From: Bradyrhizobium sp. 1
GTDB lineage: Bacteria; Pseudomonadota; Alphaproteobacteria; Rhizobiales; Xanthobacteraceae
NCBI RefSeq assembly: GCF_023073315.1
Contig: NZ_JADPJH010000026.1
Coordinates: forward strand, 324,915-382,725
Reading direction: 5' to 3'
DNA length: 57,811 bases
Part shown: in pieces, positions 36,518 through 45,473 of the stretch
Numbering within the stretch: the stretch's first letter is position 1
Layout of the letters: each line of letters starts with the position of its first letter
Program-made: the position numbers and the translations under genes
The notes under the pieces: model-generated
Seen by the model: only the letters and a program-made list of their open reading frames with translations
Databases searched by the model: none
What the model was told of the DNA's origin: nothing

Positions 36518-37492
36518 CTAAATCTTGTTGCTCTCCGCCGGGATCCCCAGCCGCCGCACGATCTCCGTTCCCACCGCGCGGGCCTCCGGCCTCGATCCGA
36601 TGCGGGGGCTGCGAAACCGTCGCCCGGATCGCAACCTGATCGTGACGATACAATGCTCGTCTTCGGACCGGCCGCGGCGGTCGACGGTGATCGTCTTCAC
36701 CTCATGCCCCTCGATTTGGTCCGCGCGCGGCTGGCCGTCACCCCAGAGACGTTCGACGCGGATATCGCCCTCGCGGATAATCCAGAAGGCGCCGATCACG
36801 AGGTTGGCGTATCGGTAAACCGCGAATGCGGCGAGCGCGCCGAGCGGCAGCAGCAGGAGGTCGACCTGGCTCGGCGGCCATCCGCGCCAGAGCTTGTAGG
36901 CGTAGGGCACGGTGGACAAGGCAACGGCGATCAGCGCAACGATCCTGATGTCCCGCGCGGAAAACGCCTCGAGCGGCTCGCCGAGATGCATCTCGGGATT
37001 GCTGGCATCGAGCGGATTGACCGGCTCCTCGAAATTGGGGACCTCGAACTGCGCAGCGATCCGGGCCACGGTGTCGCGAACATGGGTGACGTCGGCGATC
37101 GGCGGGGAGGTCAGGCGCTCCCCTGAAGCGAGCGTGAAAACAAGTTGAAAGCGGGCCTTCACCCGCTTGCTGCCGGGAACCTGTAACCCCGTGATGTCGT
37201 CCTTCGCGACGATCCGCGTGCGGAGCTTTCCGAACGGACTTTGCCGCCCGATCAGGATCTCGGTCGGCGTGATGATCCACACCACCGCCGGCGCCAGCAT
37301 GATGCCGCCGACGAACCCTGCTCCCACCAGCAGCGCGAGCACGGAGATGATGATTTCCAGGGTGTCGTGCGTGAACAGGCCCGGCGTGAAGCACAGCGCG
37401 ACGGCCGCCGCAAAGCCGGACATGACCAGCCGCTGCGCGATCGAGGAGCCTTCACGAAGGCGGATGTCGTTGCTGGTGGGGGCGTCGTCCAT
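36518..37492 (-). CDS. Uncharacterised membrane protein with PH-like segment
   Basis: A protein of about 324 aa that I cannot assign to a named family. Hydrophobic helices appear near residues 25-45, 50-80 (ISVLALLVGAGFVGGIMLAPAV), 190-205 and 215-250. Two segments between them read like bacterial PH-type strands: TPTEILIGRQSPFGKLRTRIVAKDDITGLQV, and IREGDIRVERLWGDGQ with HEVKTITVDRR. It is likely an inner-membrane protein. ATG at 37492 was chosen because sequence before it (to 37570) is weaker, but neither start has a clear ribosome site. It follows the cytochrome bd genes by 114 bp. Confidence 0.65.
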   Translation of the reverse strand: MDDAPTSNDIRLREGSSIAQRLVMSGFAAAVALCFTPGLFTHDTLEIIISVLALLVGAGFVGGIMLAPAVVWIITPTEILIGRQSPFGKLRTRIVAKDDITGLQVPGSKRVKARFQLVFTLASGERLTSPPIADVTHVRDTVARIAAQFEVPNFEEPVNPLDASNPEMHLGEPLEAFSARDIRIVALIAVALSTVPYAYKLWRGWPPSQVDLLLLPLGALAAFAVYRYANLVIGAFWIIREGDIRVERLWGDGQPRADQIEGHEVKTITVDRRGRSEDEHCIVTIRLRSGRRFRSPRIGSRPEARAVGTEIVRRLGIPAESNKI

Positions 37493-37606
37493 TGCGGGCG
37501 GCTGATTTTCGTCGCCGCGAACCTCCACGCACGGGTCCGTGGAGTCAAGCAACAACGCAGGCCTCCGCATGCGGCGCCAACTCTCGGCCTTCAGCAGCCG
37601 AGCCGG

Positions 37607-37735
37607 TCATTTGGGTGCAAGCCATAGTCTGAGGCCAAACGAAATCAGTGCAACCGTGCCCACCCCGCCAAGCCAGAGAACGGCGAACCACATCAGTCGC
37701 CGCGCCAGCGGTCTCGGCTCCGTCTTGCGCGGCAT
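37607..37735 (-). CDS. DUF2474 small subunit of cytochrome bd (CIO)
   Basis: A 42-aa protein: a basic N-terminus (MPRKTEPRPLARRL), one transmembrane helix (MWFAVLWLGGVGTVALISFGL) and a short tail (RLWLAPK). Its ATG overlaps the cydB stop by one base (TGATG), so it is translationally coupled. Size, layout and place match the DUF2474 proteins found at the end of cyanide-insensitive oxidase operons, analogous to CydX of Escherichia coli, which stabilises the oxidase. It is too short for routine gene callers and easily missed. Confidence 0.8.
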   Translation of the reverse strand: MPRKTEPRPLARRLMWFAVLWLGGVGTVALISFGLRLWLAPK

Positions 37736-38741
37736 CAATGATAACCGCTCCCGGCCCGGACCTTGCCGCGGAAGACCCAATAGGCCCAGCCGGTATAGCC
37801 GAGAATCAGCGGCACCAGTCCGGCGAAGCCGACGAGCATGAAGATCTGGCTGTTCCGGGGCGCGGCCGCCTGCCAGATTGTGATGCTCTGCGGCACGATA
37901 TAGGGATACATGCTGATGCCCAGCCCGGCATAGGACAGCGCGAACAAGACCAGCGACAGGAAGAACGGCCTGGAGTCCTGTTTCTGCGCGAGGCTGCGCA
38001 TCAAGAGGGCGGTGACGGCGGCGACCGCGATCGGCACCGGCGCGACCAGGATGACGTTCGGCCAGGCGAACCAGCGCTGCGCATACTGGATGCTGAGAAA
38101 CGGCGTGGCCAGGCTGACCATTGCGATCGCTGCAAGCATCGCGAACAGCAGGACCCAACTCAGTCGGTAGGCCTTGTCGCGCAGGGCGCCCTCGGTCTTC
38201 AGAACGAGCCAGGTGGCGCCCAGCAAGCAATAGCCGATCATCAGGGCGATTCCCGTCAGGAGGCTGAACAGTGTCAGCCAGTCCCACCAGCCGCCCGCGT
38301 AATTGCGCCCCTCGACATGCACGCCCTGCAGGATGGCGCCAAGCGCCACGCCTTGGGCCAGCGTCGCCAGCAGCGACCCGCCGGCAAAGGCAATGTCCCA
38401 GCGGTTTCGTGCCGCGGTCGTGCGCCAGCGGAATTCGAAGGCGACGCCGCGGAAGATCAATCCAATCAGCATCGCGATGATCGGTGTATAGAGCGCCGGC
38501 ATCAGCACCGCGTAGGCGAGCGGAAAGGCCGCCATCAAGCCGCCGCCGCCCAGCACCAGCCAGGTCTCGTTGCCATCCCAGACCGGCGCCACGCTGTTCA
38601 TCATGACGTCGCGGTCGGCCTTGGCGGGAAACAAGGGAAACAGCATGCCGAGGCCGAGATCGAATCCGTCCATCACGATGTAGACGAATACCGCGAAGGC
38701 GATGATGAAGGCCCAGACGGTGGCAAGGTCGACGGCGGCCA

Positions 38742-38745
<4 letters not shown>
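37735..38745 (-). CDS. cydB: Cytochrome bd oxidase subunit II (CIO type)
   Basis: A 336-aa eight- or nine-helix membrane protein. It contains family signatures VMDGFDLGLGMLFP, VWDGNETWLVLGGGGLMAAFP and FRGVAFEFRW. Paired with subunit I it forms a quinol oxidase that reduces oxygen to water without pumping protons. Its first ATG (38745) overlaps the cydA stop by four bases; a second ATG follows at once. The gene lies inside a much longer chance open frame on the same strand, which must not be read as one protein. Confidence 0.95.
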
Positions 38746-40151
<1,406 letters not shown>

Positions 40152-40163
40152 CGGCGCTCCCGT

Positions 40164-40182
40164 CACAACGCGACAAGTTGTG
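40164..40182. promoter_or_regulatory. Small inverted repeat upstream of cydA
   Basis: CACAAC, seven bases, GTTGTG, centred about 22 bp before the cydA start. It could be a 5'-UTR hairpin or an operator. Six-base arms are weak evidence. Confidence 0.3.
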
Positions 40183-40293
40183 GCTATGGGGGCGCCGATC
40201 TGGCTGCTCAGCTACGCCATCGCGCCCGGCCTATGCATCATGACTCATGCCGTTCTCCCGTCATAGAGGACTCTTTGTCTAACCTGTCCGACC

Positions 40294-40881
40294 TCAGCTG
40301 TTGGCGTTCAGCAGCTTCGCCACGGTGCGGTCGATCTCGTCGTAACGGCCTTCGCCTTCATGCTGGAACACGATCTTGCCGTTCTGGTCGATGATGTATT
40401 GCGCCGGCCAATATCGGTTGCTGTAGGCATCCCAGGTCCTGGAATCATTGTCCTGCGCCACCGGGTAGGTGATGCCGTGGCGCTTCAGCGCGGCCTGCAC
40501 GTTCGAGGCGGAGCGCTCGAACGGGAATTCCGGCGTGTGCACGCCGACCACGATCAGGCCCTTGTCCTTGTATTTGGCGTAGAGCTCGGTGACGTGCGGC
40601 AGCGTGTTGACGCAGTTGACGCAGCCATAGGTCCAGAAGTCTACCAGCACGACCTTGCCGCGGAGGCCGGCGATGTTGAGCGGTTTTGAGTTGAACCAGT
40701 TGCTGATGCCGGCGAAGTCGGGCGCGGCCTGCTGGCTCGCGGCAGCGACCTGGATCGGTGTTGCGGCAGCGGTGACGACAGGCGTTGCGCGCGCAGCCTC
40801 GTCGCAGATGCCGGGGATGACGGCGCCTGTGACGGCGATGCCGATCAGGGCGGCGGAGACTGCGAGCAGTTTGAAAGTCAT
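40294..40881 (-). CDS. Thioredoxin-like exported protein (TlpA/DipZ C-terminal type)
   Basis: A 195-aa protein with an N-terminal signal or anchor (FKLLAVSAALIGIAVTGAVIPG) and a thioredoxin fold. The active site is DFWTYGCVNCVNTLPH, a CVNC motif, close to those of the DipZ/TlpA-like AhpC-TSA family. It probably carries electrons for disulfide reduction or cytochrome c maturation in the periplasm. ATG at 40881 follows GGAGGACGATTTCC. It lies 32 bp downstream of the CcdA-like gene, which is the natural electron donor. Confidence 0.92.
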   Translation of the reverse strand: MTFKLLAVSAALIGIAVTGAVIPGICDEAARATPVVTAAATPIQVAAASQQAAPDFAGISNWFNSKPLNIAGLRGKVVLVDFWTYGCVNCVNTLPHVTELYAKYKDKGLIVVGVHTPEFPFERSASNVQAALKRHGITYPVAQDNDSRTWDAYSNRYWPAQYIIDQNGKIVFQHEGEGRYDEIDRTVAKLLNANS

Positions 40882-40913
40882 GGAAATCGTCCTCCGGTTG
40901 AGATGCGAGATGT

Positions 40914-41612
40914 TCACAGGCCGATCTGGCCGGTGGGATAGAAGCCGGTGAGCCACGCCACGATCAGCGTGTCGTATTGGAAATAGGCGGCGACCGCGAA
41001 GGCGATCACGACGACACCAAAGCCCTGCTGGAGCCGGGGCGAGATGCGGGCGAGACTGCGCACGCGCGTGGTCGCGGCCTGTCCGCCATAGGCGATCGCC
41101 AGCATCGGGATTGCGGCGCCGATGGCGTAGGCGATCAGCAGCACGCTGGCCCAGGCCAAATTCCTGGAGGTCGCAACCAAGGTCAGGATCGAGCCGAGCA
41201 CGGGGCCGGCGCAGGGCGTCCAGACCAGGCCGAGCGTAGTGCCGAGGATGAGCCCGCCGAGCGCGCCTTCGCGTTGCGTGGCGCTGGTGTTGCCGAGATC
41301 GAGCCAGCCATTGAGCCGGATCGACAGCCATTCGAACGGCGCCGGCCACAGCATCAACAGGCCGAAGCCGAGCAGCAGGATCGAGGCGGCCTCGCGCAGC
41401 ACGTTCGGATCGAAATCAAACAGCCGCGTCAGCGCGCCGAGCAGCAACGCGACTGCGGAGAACGAGACGACGAAGCCGAGCGCGATCATCGCGGGACGCA
41501 AATGTCCCGCGCGCCCGATCGAGGCGCCGAGCAGGATCGGCAGCATCGGCAAGGTGCAGGGCGCGGCGATGGTAAGGACACCGGCCAGGACGGCGAAGAG
41601 AAGTTCGAGCAT
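40914..41612 (-). CDS. CcdA/DsbD-like thiol-electron transmembrane transporter
   Basis: A six-helix membrane protein of about 232 aa. The two redox cysteines are seen as APCTLPMLP in helix 1 and TPCAGPVLG in helix 4, the DsbD-beta/CcdA pattern. It carries electrons from cytoplasmic thioredoxin to periplasmic acceptors such as the thioredoxin-like protein encoded next. The start may be ATG at 41612 or GTG at 41636; neither has a good ribosome site. It is the first gene of the two-gene thiol unit. Confidence 0.9.
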   Translation of the reverse strand: MLELLFAVLAGVLTIAAPCTLPMLPILLGASIGRAGHLRPAMIALGFVVSFSAVALLLGALTRLFDFDPNVLREAASILLLGFGLLMLWPAPFEWLSIRLNGWLDLGNTSATQREGALGGLILGTTLGLVWTPCAGPVLGSILTLVATSRNLAWASVLLIAYAIGAAIPMLAIAYGGQAATTRVRSLARISPRLQQGFGVVVIAFAVAAYFQYDTLIVAWLTGFYPTGQIGL

Positions 41613-41720
41613 CGGGGCACTCGTGAGGAAGGTCACGAGGGCAGTTCGGGTTGGATGTACGGGTCGTTACGTGGCGTCACGCGTTCGTGACGGGAGATGC
41701 CTGCCGATCGCGCGGACGGG

Positions 41721-41786
41721 GCGCTCCCTCCCCCGCCGCACTCTGCGAGTGCGTCGGCCTCTCCCGCAAGCGGGAGAGGCGGGAGC
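41721..41786. repeat. Dispersed palindromic repeat
   Basis: CTCCCTCCCCCGCCGCACTC at the left, and CCTCTCCCGC-AA-GCGGGAGAGG at 41758-41779. The second palindrome is identical to that at 25495-25516. Confidence 0.8.
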
Positions 41787-41810
41787 CCGCGGCATCACCC
41801 CCCCAAATAC

Positions 41811-41843
41811 AAAACGACCCGGACGGGGGCATCGTCCGGGTCG
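41811..41843 (-). terminator. Rho-independent terminator, minus strand
   Basis: On the minus strand, CGACCCGGACG and CGTCCGGGTCG form a perfect 11-bp stem with a 7-base loop, followed by TTTTG. It ends a minus-strand transcript coming from the sigma factor gene or from a start near 41930. Confidence 0.75.
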
Positions 41844-41940
41844 CTGGAGGTCTTGGGAGGTTTAACGAAACCGTATGTGATCTTTATAGGGAGGAAGTTT
41901 TTCCGCCTGATGTTGTGGTTTGTTTCAATTGTTTCGTCGG
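41844..41940 (-). ncRNA. Candidate short RNA upstream of terminator (hypothetical)
   Basis: A stretch of about 100 bp on the minus strand that begins at CCGACGAAACAATT (41940-41927), a 14-bp motif repeated upstream of the sigma gene, continues through A+T-rich DNA with an inner repeat GGTTT-CGTT-AAACC, and runs into the strong terminator. If the shared motif is a promoter element this would be a short RNA gene; if not, it is the 3' tail of the sigma mRNA. No homology evidence. Confidence 0.3.
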
Positions 41941-41960
41941 CGGTAACGCTTCCGTGTCCA

Positions 41961-41990
41961 GGGATAGGGCGGTAAGATCAGTCCTATCCC
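41961..41990. other. 8-bp stem-loop after sigma gene stop
   Basis: GGGATAGG and CCTATCCC are exact reverse complements with a 14-base loop, 17 bp past the sigma stop codon. No T-run follows on the minus strand, so it may protect or process the mRNA rather than terminate it. Confidence 0.45.
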
Positions 41991-42006
41991 CTTGAAATCA
42001 TGTGAC

Positions 42007-42618
42007 TTAAGCGGCGAAGCGGTCGACGCCGGCGCCCTTAAGCAAATCGGCCAATTGCTTCCGGGCGTAGAACATCCGCGTCTTCACCGTGCTCTGGGGG
42101 ATGCCGATGATCTGACCGACCTCCTCCACCGACTTCTCATGGTAGTAGACGAGGGTGATGATCTCGCGATGCGCGGGTGACAGTTTTTGCACGCAGGCGC
42201 GCAGGATGGCGCTCGTGTCGCTGCGGTCGAGCGAGGTCTCCGGCGTGTCGCAATCATCCGGGATCTGGCGCACGTCTTCCTGGTCGATGTCCTCGAAGCG
42301 GCGCTGGCGCATCGCGGTGAGCGCCTTGAAGCGGGCGATCGAGAGCAGCCAGGTCGAGACCTGCGAGCGGCCCTGGAACTGGCCGGCGGTCCGCCACACG
42401 TCGAGGAACACCTGACTGACCAGGTCTTCCGCCGTGGTCGCGTCACGCACGATGCGCAGGATGAAGCGATAAACCCGCACATTGTGCCGGCAATAAAGGA
42501 TGTGCATAGACGTCCGGTTGCCGTCGGCAATGCTTTCCAGAAGCATGTCGTCCGAAGTCGCCTGAGCGGCAATGATGCTCTGGCTGGCCTGGGCGTTGAT
42601 GGCGATGACGTTCGGCAT
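42007..42618 (-). CDS. ECF-type RNA polymerase sigma factor
   Basis: A 203-aa group IV sigma factor. Region 2 is visible from SMHILYCRHNVRVYRFILRIVRDATTAEDLVSQVFLDVWR, and region 4 from LSPAHREIITLVYYHEKSVEEVGQIIG to IPQSTVKTRMFYARKQLADLL, the helix-turn-helix that reads the -35 element. It is not EcfG: no PhyR or NepR gene is beside it. No anti-sigma gene is adjacent on either side, which is unusual for this class. ATG at 42618 follows GGGGAGCCAAGTCA. Upstream lies an 8-bp inverted repeat and several GAAAC sites. Confidence 0.93.
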   Translation of the reverse strand: MPNVIAINAQASQSIIAAQATSDDMLLESIADGNRTSMHILYCRHNVRVYRFILRIVRDATTAEDLVSQVFLDVWRTAGQFQGRSQVSTWLLSIARFKALTAMRQRRFEDIDQEDVRQIPDDCDTPETSLDRSDTSAILRACVQKLSPAHREIITLVYYHEKSVEEVGQIIGIPQSTVKTRMFYARKQLADLLKGAGVDRFAA

Positions 42619-42979
42619 TGACTTGGCTCCCCGGTGCGCCGCAACCGAGCGGCGTTTCCTTGGACCAAAGTGTTAATGAGCCAACGTTTCGGGACGTCTG
42701 CACGAAAAGGGGAAAATGGTTTCGTGCGCCGCCAAATTGTTTCGTCGGGAGGGGCGCGACGAAACATTCGGGGCAAAAAGTCGTGGAATTTCAATGTACG
42801 GAAAATACGGGAGTGGGGTTTGGAGGCGCGGAACGAATTTTGAACGTTTGCGTTCCGTCGCGCCTCACCCCGCCATTGTCGTCCCGGACAAGTGTCTGTG
42901 GATATGAATCCCGGATCAGCGCTCCGCTTCGCTCGCTTGTCCGGGACGACAGCGGAGGATGACGCGCCTGACGCGCCCC
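42619..42979. promoter_or_regulatory. Sigma gene promoter region and response-regulator 3' repeat
   Basis: About 360 bp without a gene. On the minus strand the part nearer the sigma gene carries GAAAC three times (including CCGACGAAACAATT at 42748-42735 and CACGAAACC at 42725-42717) and an inverted repeat GCACGAAA / TTTCGTGC (42700-42727). GAAAC/GGAAC is the usual -35 core for ECF factors, so self-activation is possible. No exact -10 was assigned. The left part, 42878-42950, is a repeat. Confidence 0.45.
42878..42950. repeat. GTCGTCCCGGACAAG inverted repeat
   Basis: GTCGTCCCGGACAAG (42878-42892) and CTTGTCCGGGACGAC (42936-42950) are perfect 15-bp arms. It lies 29 bp past the response regulator stop and may terminate the signalling operon. 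Confidence 0.82.
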
Positions 42980-43717
42980 CTACGCCTTCTCGCCCGCGGG
43001 CGAGAACAAATAGCCGCCGCCGCGGATGGTGCGGATCACGGCGGGCTTGGTCGGGTCGGGTTCGATCTTGCGGCGGATGCGCATGATGCGCAGGTCCACG
43101 GCGCGGTCGAAAGCTTCGGCGTCGCGCGCGTTCGCAAGCTCAAGCAGGCGCTCGCGCGACAGCACGCGCTTCGGATTGGCCGCGAACACCTTCAATAGCC
43201 CGAATTCGGACGCGGTCAGCGGATGCTCGTTGCCCTCGTCGTCGCGTAGCGCCTGGGCTTCGAGATCGAGCCACTTTGTCCCGAACCGTACCAGCTGCTC
43301 CTTGTCCGACTTCGCAGGCGCAGCTTGCGCAACGGCAGCCCTTGCCGGCGTGCTCCGCCGCAGCACCGAGCGGATGCGCGCCATCAGCTCGCGCAGCTCG
43401 CAGGGCTTTGCCACGTAATCGTCGGCGCCGAGCTCGAGTCCGACGACGCGGTCGATCGGGCTCGCGGTTGCCGTGAGCATGATGACGGGCACGTTGATGC
43501 GGCTCTTGAGGTCGCGGATGATCGAGAGGCCGTCTTCCTCGGGCATGTTGAGGTCGAGCACGACGAGGTCGGGCATGCCGCCGTCGATCGCGGTGCGCAG
43601 CGACTTGCCGCCGTCGCACAGCGTCACGGTGAAGCCGTGCATCTTGAGGTAATCGCCGACCATCTCCCGGGCCGGGGCCTCGTCGTCGACGATCATGATG
43701 TGCTGGCTTTGGGTCAT
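42980..43717 (-). CDS. OmpR-family response regulator
   Basis: A 245-aa regulator: a receiver domain with acidic pair DDE (residues 11-13), phospho-acceptor Asp55 (VVLDLNMP), Thr82 and Lys104 (YVAKPCEL), an Ala/Lys-rich linker, and a C-terminal winged helix with LTASEFGLLKVFAANPKRVLSRERLLEL and RIMRIRRKIEPDP. It should activate or repress genes when phosphorylated by the kinases encoded 10 bp upstream. The cysteine after the conserved Lys-Pro is seen in TorR/MoxX-like regulators. It is the last gene of the four-gene signalling unit. Confidence 0.94.
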   Translation of the reverse strand: MTQSQHIMIVDDEAPAREMVGDYLKMHGFTVTLCDGGKSLRTAIDGGMPDLVVLDLNMPEEDGLSIIRDLKSRINVPVIMLTATASPIDRVVGLELGADDYVAKPCELRELMARIRSVLRRSTPARAAVAQAAPAKSDKEQLVRFGTKWLDLEAQALRDDEGNEHPLTASEFGLLKVFAANPKRVLSRERLLELANARDAEAFDRAVDLRIMRIRRKIEPDPTKPAVIRTIRGGGYLFSPAGEKA

Positions 43718-43727
43718 GGTCTCTACA

Positions 43728-45473
43728 TCACGGCAGTTCGGTCGCGGGGAGGGTGATGGTGAAGGTCGAGCCTTTGCCGGGGCCGTCGCTGTCGGCGGTC
43801 ACCTCGCCGCCATGCATGTCCACAATACGCTTGACGATGGAAAGCCCAAGCCCCGTCGAGCTCTCGCCTGCCGTCGGTTTTGCGGATAGCCGCTGGAACC
43901 GGCCGAACAGGCGGCCGAGATCCTCCGGCGACAGGCCGGCGCCCTCGTCGCTGACGCGGACGACGGTGTCGCTGCCCTCATGGCTGACGGCGACGCTGAT
44001 CTTGCCGCCGATCGGTGAGTATTTGATGGCGTTGCTGATGAGGTTGTCGATCGCTTCGCGGATGCGGTCGGTGTCGCACATGGTGACGATGTTGGAGGGA
44101 GCGGTGAGGTTGATGGTCTGCTGCTTGTTGACGGCGAGCGGCTGGTTGGCGTCGGCGACCTCCTTGACCAGGGCCGCGACATCGACCGGCTCGCGGCGGA
44201 TGGTGATGTCGAAGGCATCGGCCATCGCGTCCGAAATCAGGTGATCGACCATGGTGGTCAGGCGCTTGGTGGCGTCGCGGATGTGGTCGACCTGGGCGAC
44301 CACGCCGCTCGCCGAGGCCCCGGTCGAGATCAGCTCCTTCAGCATCTCGGTGCGGCCGAGGATGACGCCGAGCGGATTCTTCAGATCGTGCGCGACGGTG
44401 CCCAGAATCTCGTTCTTGAAACCGTTGGCGCGTTGCAGTCGCAGCCATTGCGCGGAGAGGCGGCGGTTGGCCTGCATCAGCGCGCGGGTGCGCTGGGCGA
44501 CGCGGTCTTCCAGCTGCGTGTTGGCGTCCTGGAGCTGCTGGTAGAGGATGACGTTGTCGAACGCGATCGAGAGCCGGCTGGAGAAGATCTCGACCAGCGA
44601 GCGGTCGGTCTCCGACAGCTCGCGCTCGGCCTGCAGCAGCACCACCACCTCGCGGCCGCTTCCGGTGCGCAAATAGATCACGCTGCGGTGGTCGGCGAAT
44701 TCGTTCTTGCGGCCCTGGAAGGCGGCTTCCACCATCGCGCGCAGATCAGGGTCGAGCGCCTTGGATGACGTCGTGCCGATGAAGCGGCTGTAGCAGCCGC
44801 TGCCGGCAAGCACCGAAAGCTCGGGGTCGACGCCGCCATTGTCGCGCAAAACCAGTATACCGGCGCAATCGACATTGAGCAGCGAGGCGAGCTGGGTCAG
44901 CACGCCCTCGGCGAGCCGCTGCATCGACTTGAAGTCGTACAGCGTGGACGCCGCATCGATGATGATCTCGAGCCCGCGCCGCGTCTGCAACATCCGCTCG
45001 AGCTGCTGGTAGGAGCGCAGCGCCGCGGTCAGCGAGGTGAACAGCTTGTCGGCGGTGAGCTCGGTCTTGGCCTTGTAGTCGTTGATGTCGTACTGCACGA
45101 TTACGCGCCGCTCCGGCGCCTGGCCCGGCTGTCCGGTGCGCAGGATGATGCGCACGGTCTCGTTCTTGAGCTCGTTGCGGATGAATTCGACCAGCTCGAG
45201 GCCGGCGACATCGGTCTCCATGATGACGTCGAGCAGCACGGCGGCGATGTCGCTGTGCGCGGCCATCAGCTTGCGACCTTCGGCCGCGGAATGCGCCGAG
45301 AGGATCTCCAGGCCCTGGCCGTTGAGATTGTAGTCCGAGAGCGCAAAACGCGTGCCGTCATGCACGGCCTGATCGTCGTCGATGACGGCGATCTTCCATT
45401 TCCGGGCGTTGGTCTCCTCCGACGCGGTACCGGTATCGTCGATCAGGTGGAGGACATCGTCCTGTTCGGCCAT
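43728..45473 (-). CDS. Receiver-DUF3369-histidine kinase hybrid
   Basis: A 581-aa soluble kinase. Residues about 25-150 are a receiver domain (AVIDDDQAVHDGT, phospho-Asp in VLLDVIMET, LRTGQPG, YKAKTE). A DUF3369/GAF-like sensory region follows (about 160-320: LERMLQTRRGLEIIIDAAS, VDCAGILVL), then a coiled coil, the H-box VAHDLKNPLGVILGR, and an HATPase domain with NLISNAIKYSP, VSDEGAGL and STGLGLSIVK. It has no membrane segment and no HPt domain. It overlaps the upstream membrane-kinase gene by 31 nt. A receiver at the front of a kinase suggests that the membrane kinase or another phosphodonor controls it. Confidence 0.92.
   Translation of the reverse strand: MAEQDDVLHLIDDTGTASEETNARKWKIAVIDDDQAVHDGTRFALSDYNLNGQGLEILSAHSAAEGRKLMAAHSDIAAVLLDVIMETDVAGLELVEFIRNELKNETVRIILRTGQPGQAPERRVIVQYDINDYKAKTELTADKLFTSLTAALRSYQQLERMLQTRRGLEIIIDAASTLYDFKSMQRLAEGVLTQLASLLNVDCAGILVLRDNGGVDPELSVLAGSGCYSRFIGTTSSKALDPDLRAMVEAAFQGRKNEFADHRSVIYLRTGSGREVVVLLQAERELSETDRSLVEIFSSRLSIAFDNVILYQQLQDANTQLEDRVAQRTRALMQANRRLSAQWLRLQRANGFKNEILGTVAHDLKNPLGVILGRTEMLKELISTGASASGVVAQVDHIRDATKRLTTMVDHLISDAMADAFDITIRREPVDVAALVKEVADANQPLAVNKQQTINLTAPSNIVTMCDTDRIREAIDNLISNAIKYSPIGGKISVAVSHEGSDTVVRVSDEGAGLSPEDLGRLFGRFQRLSAKPTAGESSTGLGLSIVKRIVDMHGGEVTADSDGPGKGSTFTITLPATELP

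Larger units (their letters stand above)
41613..42006. other. Intergenic region ccdA-like / ECF sigma gene
   Basis: About 394 bp with no protein gene. It contains a dispersed repeat (41721-41786), a strong stem-loop with T-run on the minus strand (41811-41843), a low-G+C stretch (41860-41935), a 14-bp motif shared with the sigma-gene promoter region (41927-41940), and an 8-bp stem-loop directly after the sigma gene (41961-41990). Promoter(s) of the ccdA-like gene must lie between the terminator and 41612. Confidence 0.6.

Noticed and set aside
40152..40293. FNR/FixK-type TTGAT-N4-ATCAA box upstream of cydA
   Set aside because: Searched on both strands by eye; no acceptable match.
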